DNA of 21,110 nucleotides from a virus, in the IMG/VR virus record IMGVR_UViG_3300047274_000057, positions 1 to 21,110 of that record; one strand, given 5' to 3'. The notes under the pieces were generated by a model that saw only the letters and a program-made list of their open reading frames with translations, was not told where the DNA came from and ran no database searches. Positions 6,582 through 13,844 of the stretch are shown here, in pieces (position 1 is the stretch's first letter; each line of letters opens with the position of its first letter). Both the position numbers and the translations under genes were made by a program.

Positions 6582-7172
6582 TCACGCTGCCCGCGTCCAC
6601 GTCGCGCTTGACGACGATGCGGGGGTCCAAGTCTCATTCTGTGCCGCCTGCGGGGTCCACACCGAGCCGTCAGCCGATACCGGGGTCCAATCGTCGCCCG
6701 TGACTGACTGCGCTGTCCAAACCTCGGCCTGCGGCGTGTTGCCCTCCCACTTGAGGACGGCTCTCGCGGTGAAGATAGCATAAACAGCAGACGTCGCGCT
6801 ACCCAGCAAAATGCGCTGCCCAGACGCGGCAGCCGCCGACTGGACGGACACGCTCGCGCTGTCTTGATGGACAGCCTCGGCTCTGGATGTTGCCGCGCTG
6901 CTCGCGGCGGTCGCGGCGCTTGGCTGCTGGATGCGCTCGGAGGCCGCAGTCGCCGCAGATGTCGCCGAAAGTGCCGCGCTCGGCTGCTGGATGCGCTGCG
7001 CGTCGGATGCCGCCGCCGAGGATGCGGACAGGGCTGCCTCTGCGAACTTGATGATCCCGGCGCTGGCGCTGGCAGCCGAGGCCACGGTCAGCGCGGCCCC
7101 GGTTATCTTGGCGTCGCCCTCGGCGTAGCCCTCGACCCAGTATTCAGGCTGGACGTAATACGGAAACGACAT
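6582..7172 (-). CDS. Ala/Ser-rich repeat structural protein with WTP decapeptide repeats
   Basis: A 196-residue protein. After an N-terminal M-S-F-P-Y-Y-V-Q-P-E, about residues 21-119 form four to five imperfect 20-residue repeats rich in Ala/Ser. They recur around R-I-Q-Q-P-S-A (starting at residues 60 and 80, with diverged copies at 40, 100 and 120). A hydrophobic linker follows (A-I-F-T-A-R-A-V-L-K-W-E-G). The C-terminus then has a decapeptide repeat whose Trp residues fall exactly every ten positions (W152, W162, W172, W182, W192), the first in the form W-T-A and most in the form W-T-P. The composition suggests a fibrous, helical or beta-solenoid spacer and a C-terminal binding or trimerisation end. 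Members of this type appear near fibre genes in phages, but no function is established. A GAGGG site precedes the ATG. Confidence 0.75.
   Translation of the reverse strand: MSFPYYVQPEYWVEGYAEGDAKITGAALTVASAASASAGIIKFAEAALSASSAAASDAQRIQQPSAALSATSAATAASERIQQPSAATAASSAATSRAEAVHQDSASVSVQSAAAASGQRILLGSATSAVYAIFTARAVLKWEGNTPQAEVWTAQSVTGDDWTPVSADGSVWTPQAAQNETWTPASSSSATWTRAA
6585..6719 (-). repeat. 10-residue (30-base) tandem repeat, WTP type
   Basis: The coding repeat at the 3' end of the 196-residue gene: tryptophan codons recur every 30 bases (residues 152, 162, 172, 182, 192), and W-T-P opens three of the five units. The spacing is exact although the intervening residues vary, which argues for selection on structure rather than recent duplication. 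Confidence 0.8.
6816..7055 (-). repeat. 20-residue (60-base) imperfect tandem repeat in the Ala/Ser-rich gene
   Basis: The DNA stretch ggctgctggatgcgct occurs at about 6922-6937 and again exactly 60 bases later at about 6982-6997, and encodes the R-I-Q-Q-P-S-A part of two successive repeats. The flanking units (residues 40-59 and 100-119) have the same length and Ala/Ser pattern but have diverged. Confidence 0.75.
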
Positions 7173-7227
7173 TTCGCCCTCGCCCGTGGTTAAGTTTCGG
7201 CCACTTTATCAGAGTGCCGGGTTTGCG

Positions 7228-7629
7228 TCACTCCGGCTTTGTGGGCCAGACCACGCTGCTCGGGAAGCCAGACTGTGCCGTGATGTCGAGAAGCGCCCGT
7301 CGGTAGGCGGCCCATTCGGCCTGCTTCTCTGCGGTCAGGTCGGCCCAGCGGAGCGGATTGCTGGCGATGGGGTCAACCTCGGATGCCAGCCTGTAGTCAC
7401 GTTCTGCGCGAACGGCCTCTGCGGTTGCGGCGTCCAGTTCTTCCTGTGTGGGCGGAACGTAGGCTGCGGTGGCAGGGTCTGCATCCATCTGGGCGTAAAG
7501 TGCGGCCACGTCGAACTGCGCCCCGGTGTCGTTTGGGTTGCAGGTAAACGGTATCCACCCGTGGTCTGGATGCTCAATCTCGCAGTCGATCCAACCGTTT
7601 GCGAGGCGATGTGTGTTGCGGTAGTTCAT
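7228..7629 (-). CDS. Tail assembly chaperone-like protein (Phage_tail_APC type)
   Basis: A 133-residue protein with a variable N-terminal half (I-P-F-T-C-N-P-N-D-T-G). The C-terminal half is rich in charged helices and contains E-R-D-Y-R-L-A-S-E-V-D, then W-A-D-L-T-A-E-K-Q-A-E-W-A-A-Y-R-R-A-L-L-D-I and a terminal G-F-P-S-S-V-V-W-P-T-K-P. The pattern R-A-E-R-D-x-x-L ... Y-R-x-A-L-x-D-I ... G-F-P ... W-P is the signature of small tail-fibre/tail assembly chaperones. Its position just after two fibre genes fits a fibre assembly role. It begins one base after the stop of the upstream fibre gene, with GAGGA as ribosome site. Not part of the virion by family knowledge. Confidence 0.8.
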   Translation of the reverse strand: MNYRNTHRLANGWIDCEIEHPDHGWIPFTCNPNDTGAQFDVAALYAQMDADPATAAYVPPTQEELDAATAEAVRAERDYRLASEVDPIASNPLRWADLTAEKQAEWAAYRRALLDITAQSGFPSSVVWPTKPE

Positions 7630-7630
7630 G

Positions 7631-8116
7631 TCAGGAAATCCTCATAAAGACGGAGGTGTACATGTCGACACGGCTAAGGGCCGCAGTTCCGTCATAGTAC
7701 CCAGTAGAACCCATGAGCCGCCATGTGCCACTTGGCTGCCCGTAGACGCTGGCGTACCCGCTGTTGGTAGAGTAGGCATATGAGTTAGCCGGAAAAAGGC
7801 TGGACCCAGAGACAGTTGCGCCCGGCCCCTGTTGACCCGCCCCGCTCCACAGGAAAAACCCATACGACCCAACCGCGCCATATGCCAAGCCAGCGGTGGC
7901 CGTGCCGACTTGTGCGGATGTTGGAGTACCGGCAGGGAGGTCTGTCAGGGCCGCGCCGCTTATCGGAGGTAAGGCACCTGTGAGGTTCCCGGCTGAAAGG
8001 TTGGTCAGGGCAGCGCCATTCAGGGCGGGCAGGGTTCCTGTCAAGTTCGCAGCGTCCAACGTTCCATCAAACGCTGGTGCCGTGATGCCTGTGCTGCCAT
8101 TGAGCGTGATCGGCAT
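7631..8116 (-). CDS. Tail fibre protein, paralogue 2 (L-T-G-x-L-P modules)
   Basis: A 161-residue protein. The N-terminus (L-N-G-S-T-G-I-T-A-P-A-F-D-G) is a common phage fibre opening. It is followed by tandem L-T-G-x-L-P-x-I/L-x-G-A-A-L-T-x-L modules and then Q-V-G-T-A-T-A-G-L. The C-terminal domain ends in G-T-W-R-L-M-G-S-T-G and V-F-M-R-I-S. The whole C-terminal half is clearly related to that of the next fibre gene upstream (8149-8619), which ends in G-T-W-M-L-M-G-Q-T-G and L-W-L-R-V-S. It is a diverged duplicate of a receptor-facing tip domain. AAGGGGAG is the ribosome site. Confidence 0.8.
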   Translation of the reverse strand: MPITLNGSTGITAPAFDGTLDAANLTGTLPALNGAALTNLSAGNLTGALPPISGAALTDLPAGTPTSAQVGTATAGLAYGAVGSYGFFLWSGAGQQGPGATVSGSSLFPANSYAYSTNSGYASVYGQPSGTWRLMGSTGYYDGTAALSRVDMYTSVFMRIS

Positions 8117-8148
8117 AAGTTAGGTTCTCCCCTTGTGCGCGCTTTTCA

Positions 8149-8619
8149 TCAGGAAACCCTTAGCCACAGTGATGTGCGCGAGCCAGCAACGTAGGCGTAA
8201 TTCGTAGCAGAGCCAAGCGCACGACCAGTCTGCCCCATAAGCATCCAAGTCCCGCTGGCCGTGGTGTTGTAATAACCTGCCCAACCCGTGCTGTTTACGT
8301 CCGAAATAGCGTTTGCGTAATAAAGGCCAGAGCCAGCGCGAAGCGTGCCGGGGTCGGTAATTTGAGACGTTAACTCATGCAAAAAAGCATAAGTCCCGAC
8401 GCCGCCGAGTGACAAGCCAGCCGTAGCTGTGCCAACCTGTGGCGAGGTGGGGGCAGGCAGATTTGTCAGGGCTGCCCCGCTGATTGCAGGCAGGGCACCC
8501 GTTAACTGCCCCGCAGGCAACGATGTCAGAGACGCACCACTACCGCTCAACCCATTCGGGAAGTTAGGAGCGCCAGTGCCAGCAGCGTCGGTGATCGAGT
8601 TTGCGCGAATTTCGGACAT
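8149..8619 (-). CDS. Tail fibre protein, paralogue 1 (L-T-G-A-L-P modules)
   Basis: A 156-residue protein. The opening S-E-I-R-A-N-S-I-T-D-A-A-G-T-G-A-P-N-F-P-N-G is a recurrent phage fibre N-terminus. It then has L-T-G-A-L-P-A-I-S-G-A-A-L-T-N-L, shared with paralogue 2, and Q-V-G-T-A-T-A-G-L-S-L-G-G-V-G-T-Y-A-F. The C-terminal domain (W-M-L-M-G-Q-T-G-R, L-W-L-R-V-S) is related to paralogue 2 while the middle (residues about 80-125) differs in sequence. This is expected if the tip is under diversifying selection. The ATG at 8619 overlaps the stop of the 73-residue upstream gene (TGATG), with GAGGAGG upstream. Confidence 0.8.
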   Translation of the reverse strand: MSEIRANSITDAAGTGAPNFPNGLSGSGASLTSLPAGQLTGALPAISGAALTNLPAPTSPQVGTATAGLSLGGVGTYAFLHELTSQITDPGTLRAGSGLYYANAISDVNSTGWAGYYNTTASGTWMLMGQTGRALGSATNYAYVAGSRTSLWLRVS

Positions 8620-8840
8620 CAGGTGGCCTCCTCGGGGGCAACGTCAAGCGGGCCGCTTTCAGTCCACAGCCAACGGTCGTGAATGTCACGCGACGGCAGA
8701 ATGCTGTCGTCCACGATGCGCCAAGGTGTACCCGGCGGCACGTCCTTCTGCGCCACAGCTTCGATCTGGTCGGCAAAATCCGGGGCCGGGACCATGACTG
8801 CTACGAGGCCGTTTTCTTGCGGGTAAATGACGACTTGCAT
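8619..8840 (-). CDS. Conserved small phage protein in the fibre cluster
   Basis: A 73-residue protein beginning M-Q-V-V-I-Y-P-Q-E-N-G at the ATG 8838-8840, with AGAGG upstream. The in-frame ATG at 8924 would overlap the previous gene and has no good site. The segment G-T-P-W-R-I-V-D-D-S-I-L-P-S-R-D followed by W-L-W-T-E-S-G-P is typical of small proteins of unknown function found beside tail-fibre genes. A role as fibre-assembly accessory is only suggested by position, between a fibre gene and its paralogues. Confidence 0.65.
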   Translation of the reverse strand: MQVVIYPQENGLVAVMVPAPDFADQIEAVAQKDVPPGTPWRIVDDSILPSRDIHDRWLWTESGPLDVAPEEAT

Positions 8841-8850
8841 GGTGAACCTC

Positions 8851-9345
8851 TTAGCGGAAAACGGCGACGTTGACGTGAGACATGTTTTCGGCGGCGGCGT
8901 TGATGGTGTTTCCATACCATACAATTAGGCTACCCGCAGAGTAACCAAGGTAATACGGAAAGGCGTTCGATTGCCGCCCAAACCCAGCACTGTGGGCGCT
9001 GCAGACTGCGCTGTAGTTCGTGTCCTGCATAGCTGTGGCAAAGTTGACGGTGGATTGCCCGGTCCCGTTATAGGTGACGCTGGACACGTTTCCGCTTGCG
9101 CGGATGGAGCCACTGAAACCGTCAAAATTTACCCACGCACGGCAGGCATACACAGGGGCAGAGCCTGAGGCGTTAAAAAGCGAAAGAGCATCTGCGTTGG
9201 TGTAGGCAGCAGGAATGTCAGCAGTCGTAGCCAGCGTCCCCGAGGCATCCGGCAGCGTCAGCGTCCGATCCGTGTTCGTTCCGGGGGAGGCGATGGAGAA
9301 CGTCCCGGTGCCGGAAGCGTTCGGCGAGAGTGCAATTTTGCTCAT
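8851..9345 (-). CDS. Tail fibre protein with C-terminal beta tip domain
   Basis: A 164-residue protein. The N-terminal module (N-A-S-G-T-G-T-F-S-I-A-S-P, then R-T-L-T-L-P-D-A-S-G-T-L) is a recurrent phage fibre shaft element. The C-terminal domain (V-Y-A-C-R-A-W-V-N-F-D-G, I-R-A-S-G-N-V-S-S-V-T-Y-N-G-T-G, V-N-F-A-T-A-M, terminal V-N-V-A-V-F-R) is a conserved beta-structured fibre tip family. The start shares TGATG with the upstream fibre gene at 9345. Confidence 0.8.
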   Translation of the reverse strand: MSKIALSPNASGTGTFSIASPGTNTDRTLTLPDASGTLATTADIPAAYTNADALSLFNASGSAPVYACRAWVNFDGFSGSIRASGNVSSVTYNGTGQSTVNFATAMQDTNYSAVCSAHSAGFGRQSNAFPYYLGYSAGSLIVWYGNTINAAAENMSHVNVAVFR

Positions 9346-9893
9346 CAGATCACCACATATCTTGCGCCGGACGACACCGTGACGGTCACGCCGGAGTTGA
9401 TGGTTATCGGCCCGGTGGACATGCCGTTGCGGCCAGTCACAAGCGTGATATTCTCAGTGATCGTGGCTGAGTTTTCATAGATTGCGTCAGACGTAGCGCC
9501 GCCGCCGATCGATCCCCACTCCGTGCCGTTATAGCCCTCGAAGGATGTGGCGTCGGTGTTGAAGCGCAGGTGACCAGTCGCGGGCGTGGGCCGCTCTGCC
9601 TCGGTCCCAGTCGGGATGATGGCGGCACCAGTCGAAGATGTCCGCTGCACCGAGGTGTCGGCTTTGGCACCCTGCGCCGCCGTCGCGTAGTCCGTGGACG
9701 CGGTGGTGGCAGCCGTGCCCAAGCCCAATGTCGTCCGGGCCGCCGAAGCGTCCGCGTCGTCGATCAGGGACGCGCCGAAGGTTGAAATGGTTGACGTCTC
9801 GACCTTCGCCGAGTTCAGGTTGGTGAAGTTTGCATCCACCTCGGTGTGGGTTAGCGGCTCACCCTTGCCCGCCCTCGTTACGATGGTCGCCAT
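9345..9893 (-). CDS. Tail fibre shaft protein
   Basis: A 182-residue protein. It begins with the widespread phage module T-R-A-G-K-G-x-P-L-T-H-x-E-V-D-A-N-F-T-N-L-N. It then has A-A-R-T-T-L-G-L-G-T-A-A repeats and the collagen-like shaft element H-L-R-F-N-T-D-A-T-S-F-E-G-Y-N-G-T-E-W-G-S-I. It ends in a beta segment (I-T-I-N-S-G-V-T-V-T-V-S-S-G-A-R-Y). AGGTG precedes the ATG at 9891-9893. This is the first gene of the fibre series in reading order. Confidence 0.8.
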   Translation of the reverse strand: MATIVTRAGKGEPLTHTEVDANFTNLNSAKVETSTISTFGASLIDDADASAARTTLGLGTAATTASTDYATAAQGAKADTSVQRTSSTGAAIIPTGTEAERPTPATGHLRFNTDATSFEGYNGTEWGSIGGGATSDAIYENSATITENITLVTGRNGMSTGPITINSGVTVTVSSGARYVVI

Positions 9894-9904
9894 TCATTCA
9901 CCTA

Positions 9905-10285
9905 TCAGTCGAGGGTGACGTCGAGGTCGCCCGACGGAATGCGGAGAACGTCGCTCGAGGCGATGGTCTTGGACGAGGTCAGCGTGGCGTAGACCAGCAT
10001 GTTGCCCGAGGTTTCCGCGTCGAAGACGGCGATGTGCGTGATCGTGCCCCACGTCCCGGTGGCCGTCGGCCATTCGATTGCTGCGCTGTTGGTAGCGAGG
10101 TTGCCGCTGACGGTGAAGGTGACCGCTTCGCGGGCGTAAGACCCGCCGGACACCTCAGTCCCGCCGCCAGCCTCGCCGGGTGCCGCAGTGAACAGGCCGA
10201 CGTACCACGCCGTCGGGCGCGTCGGGGATCCGTTGGTCAAGGCCCACTGGAGTACGCGGGTCTCAAGGTCGTTTGTGAAGCTCAT
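9905..10285 (-). CDS. Gp80-like phage protein (short virion-associated family)
   Basis: A 126-residue protein with W-Y-V-G-L-F-T-A-A-P-G-E-A-G-G-G-T-E-V-S-G and S-Y-A-R-E-A-V-T-F-T, a signature of a common small phage family (Gp80-like) that lies close to tail genes. The C-terminus is beta-rich (H-I-A-V-F-D-A, I-P-S-G-D-L-D-V-T-L). It overlaps the adaptor gene by four bases (ATGA), with GAGGTG as ribosome site. The exact position of this protein in the virion is not known from this sequence. Confidence 0.75.
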   Translation of the reverse strand: MSFTNDLETRVLQWALTNGSPTRPTAWYVGLFTAAPGEAGGGTEVSGGSYAREAVTFTVSGNLATNSAAIEWPTATGTWGTITHIAVFDAETSGNMLVYATLTSSKTIASSDVLRIPSGDLDVTLD

Positions 10286-10908
10286 GGCGCACCTCGTTTG
10301 GTTCTCATCACCAAGCCGGATCCGCCGTATTTGGCGTCACTGGAGCTTGTGTTCAAATTGTTGATGCCCTGCGCGAGCAGAGCCTCCCAGACCTGAATGC
10401 GGGCGTCGTCCTTCAGGTAGGGTGCGGAGTGAACCAGCGCGCCGTACAGGTAGACGTCGGGGGCCTCAGTCAAGAGCCAGTTTGTCGTGTTGCTGACGGA
10501 CAGCGCCGGCACGCGTGCATAATACACCAGTGACGCATTGTAGGTCAAATCCGGGGTCGGGTATAGCTCGATCCCGCCGCCGGTGAGCGCGTAGTTCGTC
10601 GGGCGGCCGACGCGGTCGTTGCGGTCGGTTCGCAGTTGCAGCATCTGCGCCGTGCTGATCGGGGAAACCTCGACCGTCGGCGCGTCGGTGATTTGCAGGC
10701 GGATGGGCTGCAGGAAGTCTGCCGGGATGGCGCTGTACTGCGTGTCCAGTTCGGCCGTCGAGCGCGTCTCCATGCGCCAGTGACGCAGATCTCGGCTGAT
10801 GCGGGCCTCGGCCAGCTTGATGAAGGTCGGGATGGCCGACGTCAGGTCTTCCCGGTTCAGGAAGTCCGCGACGGACGATTGCAGGTCAGAGTACGTTGCA
10901 ATGGTCAT
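10282..10908 (-). CDS. Head-tail adaptor protein (SU10 adaptor type)
   Basis: A 208-residue protein. The N-terminal helical part ([29 protein letters not shown]) and the segment [13 protein letters not shown] are typical of the SU10-like adaptor family. Further family features are I-E-L-Y-P-T-P and [16 protein letters not shown], a helix near the C-terminus. This family forms the ring between portal and tail of short-tailed phages. The start overlaps the small lysine-rich gene by two bases. The match rests on the pattern of residues; I did not run a search. Confidence 0.8.
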   Translation of the reverse strand: MTIATYSDLQSSVADFLNREDLTSAIPTFIKLAEARISRDLRHWRMETRSTAELDTQYSAIPADFLQPIRLQITDAPTVEVSPISTAQMLQLRTDRNDRVGRPTNYALTGGGIELYPTPDLTYNASLVYYARVPALSVSNTTNWLLTEAPDVYLYGALVHSAPYLKDDARIQVWEALLAQGINNLNTSSSDAKYGGSGLVMRTKRGAP

Positions 10909-11042
10909 TTTTTGCCCTTCTTGGCCTTCCCGGCTTTACTCAGCGCGATGGCCACGGCCTGCTTCTGCGGCTTGCCCGCCTTCATCTCGGCGCGGATGTT
11001 AGCAGAAATTGTTTTCGCGGACGATCCCTTTTTCAGTGGCAT
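10905..11042 (-). CDS. 45-residue lysine-rich phage protein (short gene)
   Basis: A complete gene of 45 codons plus TGA. The ATG (11040-11042) overlaps the stop of the methyltransferase gene by one base (TAATG), with GGAGG upstream. The stop TGA overlaps the adaptor ATG. The protein reads [20 protein letters not shown] and continues with [18 protein letters not shown], then a Lys-rich tail. The [12 protein letters not shown] block is a widespread signature of very small basic phage proteins whose function is unknown. It fills the only gap between the two genes, is coupled at both ends, and fits no other frame. DNA binding is plausible from charge but unproven. Confidence 0.85.
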   Translation of the reverse strand: MPLKKGSSAKTISANIRAEMKAGKPQKQAVAIALSKAGKAKKGKK

Positions 11043-12169
11043 TAGTAGTTCCTCCGTATCATTGCCCCGGCTGGGCCAAGGCGGACTGGCGAGACGCCGT
11101 AAGCCTCGCCCAAGATGGATTGCAAATATTCCTGCAATTCTCGCTGGCTGAAGCCCTTTTGGTATGTGTCAGCAGACGTGATGACGGACATCGGCTCTGG
11201 TCCGGGCATACCCTTGGCCGTCATAACGTCTCGGCCTCTGGTCGTTACGACGCCCACACCGCCCGGCTTTAGCACGCGGCCGATGTCTGACACGATCTGG
11301 TCTCGCACTTCGCGCGGAACCACGTTCAAAACATTCAGATTGGTCAGGCGGTCGTAAGACGCGTCTGGGATGTCAGCCGCCGCCCGATACGTCGGGTCGA
11401 AGCCAGCACGCGGGAACGGCTCATAAGTGTCAAAGCCAAGATCACGGCTCATGCCAAGACCAGCCCCGAAGTCGAGCGTGCGGCCTTCTGGTATTTCCGT
11501 ATCAAGCAGGCCAAGCGCCTTTTTGTATGTCGGGAATGTGCCAGCGATCTGGGTTCTTTGGGCGTTGCTTAGGGGCGGCAGCGGCAGCGACCCAGTTTCG
11601 CTAGGCAAAAACTCAGCGGCTGTGTCCGCCACCCTCCCCGTCATCGCAGCATCCGTCAGCAGCCCGAGCGCACGCCCTTCCGGCGCGGGGCCTGCTACGT
11701 CAAACATGGCCGCCAGATCTCGGGCCAGACGGCGCTCGTTTGACGTGTCGCCGCCGAAAGCCTCGCCCAGCAAGCCAGCGCCGCCGTAGACACCGCCCAT
11801 AGCCGCGTTCACGCCCGCCAAGCCCATGTCGCCGATGTATTGCCCGGTGCGCTCCAGCCCCTGCATGAGGGGGTTCTGAAAGTAGGTCGGCCTGCGCCCG
11901 GCGGTAGATGCCAGATCTGCGGCAGTCTCGAAATACGGGCTGGCCATGCGTGAGGTCGTGTCGCCGAAGGTGTCCGGGGCAGCCTCTCCGCCCGGCATCA
12001 TCCCGGCCTCTGCCGACGCGGGGGTGGCGGCGATCACATCCAGCGTCACGTCGTCGTACTGCATGCCGGGGTTGTTGTACGCCATGATGTCAGCGTACTT
12101 GACCTTCCGCCCGTCAGACAGGACGGCATACGGGACGTTGTTTATGATCTCAAGCGTTGCCTTGTCCAT
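11042..12169 (-). CDS. Phage protein with C-terminal class I SAM methyltransferase domain
   Basis: A 375-residue protein. Residues about 205-375 form a Rossmann-type methyltransferase. Motif I is T-L-D-F-G-A-G-L-G (231-239) with an acidic residue at the end of the next strand (E250). The segment [11 protein letters not shown] (275-285) is in the motif IV place, and [10 protein letters not shown] (299-308) is the usual strand after it. The substrate is not evident; there is no D/N-P-P-Y DNA-adenine motif. Residues 1-200 are Gly/Ala/Met-rich and partly hydrophobic (for example [12 protein letters not shown]) and resemble virion or polyvalent-protein spacer rather than an enzyme. The gene sits directly after the 554-residue gene (TAA then ATG), so both are likely made together. 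Role as a virion-delivered methyltransferase is an inference. Confidence 0.75.
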   Translation of the reverse strand: MDKATLEIINNVPYAVLSDGRKVKYADIMAYNNPGMQYDDVTLDVIAATPASAEAGMMPGGEAAPDTFGDTTSRMASPYFETAADLASTAGRRPTYFQNPLMQGLERTGQYIGDMGLAGVNAAMGGVYGGAGLLGEAFGGDTSNERRLARDLAAMFDVAGPAPEGRALGLLTDAAMTGRVADTAAEFLPSETGSLPLPPLSNAQRTQIAGTFPTYKKALGLLDTEIPEGRTLDFGAGLGMSRDLGFDTYEPFPRAGFDPTYRAAADIPDASYDRLTNLNVLNVVPREVRDQIVSDIGRVLKPGGVGVVTTRGRDVMTAKGMPGPEPMSVITSADTYQKGFSQRELQEYLQSILGEAYGVSPVRLGPAGAMIRRNY

Positions 12170-13834
12170 TTAAGCCCCCGGCTTCTTGCCCTTGCGCGGC
12201 CCCGGCTTCATAGCGTTTTCCTCTTCTGGCGTCATGCCCAAAAGTCCAAGACCTGCACCGGGTGCAAGAGTAAAATACGCTGCGCGTGACGCGCTCGGAA
12301 TCGGTCGCACGGTCCCTTCGGCGGCCATGTAGCCAGCATCTGAATGGTCCTGACGCACGCGGCGCATTTGGTCCATGTTCATGCGCGGCAGCTTTTCAAG
12401 ACCGGGGAACAGAACCTCATGCGGCTCAAGGCGGTTTCTGATGCGGTCCCACAGCATCCACTGGCTTGAGAACAGCCCCTGCCCATCCTGCGATGCGCGG
12501 GCTTGGTTGGCCTCAAGCGCCCTGACGTAAGGGCCTTGGATCATTTCCATATCAGTCGGCTCGCCGCTGATCCAATTTGTCTCACGAATAGCCTCTGGGA
12601 TGCGCTCGTTGAACTCACCCGTTTTTTTGACGCGGGTTTTTGCCGATGGCAGATTGTTCACATAGGCAAGGGCGGCATCAACAAACATGCCGCGCCCTCC
12701 CGGCGCTGCCTGAAGCTCGTCGATGGTGGAGACCTTCGCATCCGGGCGCTCCATGTTGTACTTCCCGATCAGGTTTTGCTCCCAGTCGGCCTGCGTTTGG
12801 GGGTCCGGGAACATGTCATTGCGGAAAAGTGTAGCCATGTGGCGGTCGATGGCCGAAATCGCAGCATTTTCAGGATCCTGCCACACAGTGCCAAGGGATC
12901 CCGTCTTGGCCTTCAGTCCGCGCGTCTCGTTCATCACGCGCGTCACAAATGTCGCCCACTTTTCACTGTCCGACATGCCGCCCATCGTGTTGTCTGCCGG
13001 GTCGAAGCGGTAAAAATCTGGGCGATCACGCATCTTCTGCGTCATTTCGGCAAGATCGGTGTAATTTGCAGAGCCAGATGCTCCAAGGCCGCCGCGCTCG
13101 GCTGCATGCAAGCCGAGACGGCTGCTGATATCGCGCGACATCGCTTGGCGGTCTTTGATGTCTGGGACCGTCCCGCTGTAATCATACGGAACCATCTCGT
13201 TCCACGCTTTGAGATCCTGCGGCCCCTTCACCATAGCCCGCTGCAACGCAAGCTCGTTTGGCGTCAAAGGCTGGTTCGGCGAAATCAGGCCGAACAGCAA
13301 CTGGTTGGTGATCCGCTCATCCGATAGTGGCCCCTGACCCATTGCCGCCACCATGCGGTTGTGGATGGAGCGATGAAGCTCTGGCGGAAGGTCATTCGGG
13401 TTGATGCCTTGCGATTTCAGGTGCAGCAAATCGTAGTAAGTGAACGGCGCGTCGCCGCCGGGGATCGTGACATCTCGCCCGCCAGCCGTCTTTACGGTTT
13501 GCAAATTCTTGCGCCACTGTTCACTCGACATCGGGCCAAGATTTTCTACGCCATACTGCCGACCAAACCTGCCAAAATCTTCAGGCTCAAAGTCAGCGAC
13601 GTCTTTGCCGCCGAATGTCACTGGCATCTGCATGTCTTCCGGCAGGCCGAGCGTGCTATCGACCGCAAGCGGGCCTTGACGCGCTGGCGGGATTTTCATG
13701 CCGCCGAGGTCAAGCTCCGCGCCGGGCTTCACGCCTTTGAGCGGGGACGCCGCCTTCTTGGCACCCTTTGTCGCTTTTTTCCCGCCGCTAATGATGAGGC
13801 CGAGGGTTTTTGCCGCTTCGTCTACAATCGCCAT
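12170..13834 (-). CDS. Large protein of unknown function (possible virion or delivered protein)
   Basis: A 554-residue protein with no clear enzyme motif. Residues 1-60 are basic, Lys/Gly-rich. The centre has G-L-I-S-P-N-Q-P-L-T-P-N-E-L (182-195). It also has K-A-K-T-G-S-L-G-T-V-W-Q-D-P-E-N (308-323), running into A-I-S-A-I-D-R-H-M-A-T-L-F (325-337). The S-P-x-x...N motif followed later by a K-x-x-S-F/L...I-D-R-H segment reminds me of the DUF7178 phage family, which has such an order; this is a weak resemblance from memory. Downstream the protein is charged (residues 340-480) and ends with a Gly-rich hydrophobic stretch (L-A-P-G-A-G-L-G-L-L-G) and a Lys-rich tail. It lies between the transglycosylase and the methyltransferase, and has AGAGGCGAG as ribosome site. 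What it does is not known. Confidence 0.7.
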   Translation of the reverse strand: MAIVDEAAKTLGLIISGGKKATKGAKKAASPLKGVKPGAELDLGGMKIPPARQGPLAVDSTLGLPEDMQMPVTFGGKDVADFEPEDFGRFGRQYGVENLGPMSSEQWRKNLQTVKTAGGRDVTIPGGDAPFTYYDLLHLKSQGINPNDLPPELHRSIHNRMVAAMGQGPLSDERITNQLLFGLISPNQPLTPNELALQRAMVKGPQDLKAWNEMVPYDYSGTVPDIKDRQAMSRDISSRLGLHAAERGGLGASGSANYTDLAEMTQKMRDRPDFYRFDPADNTMGGMSDSEKWATFVTRVMNETRGLKAKTGSLGTVWQDPENAAISAIDRHMATLFRNDMFPDPQTQADWEQNLIGKYNMERPDAKVSTIDELQAAPGGRGMFVDAALAYVNNLPSAKTRVKKTGEFNERIPEAIRETNWISGEPTDMEMIQGPYVRALEANQARASQDGQGLFSSQWMLWDRIRNRLEPHEVLFPGLEKLPRMNMDQMRRVRQDHSDAGYMAAEGTVRPIPSASRAAYFTLAPGAGLGLLGMTPEEENAMKPGPRKGKKPGA

Positions 13835-13844
13835 ATCTCGCCTC

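Noticed and set aside
12503-13327. 274-residue frame on the plus strand opposite the 554-residue gene
   Set aside because: Shadow frame with no family signature. The minus-strand frame is part of the coupled operon with ribosome sites.
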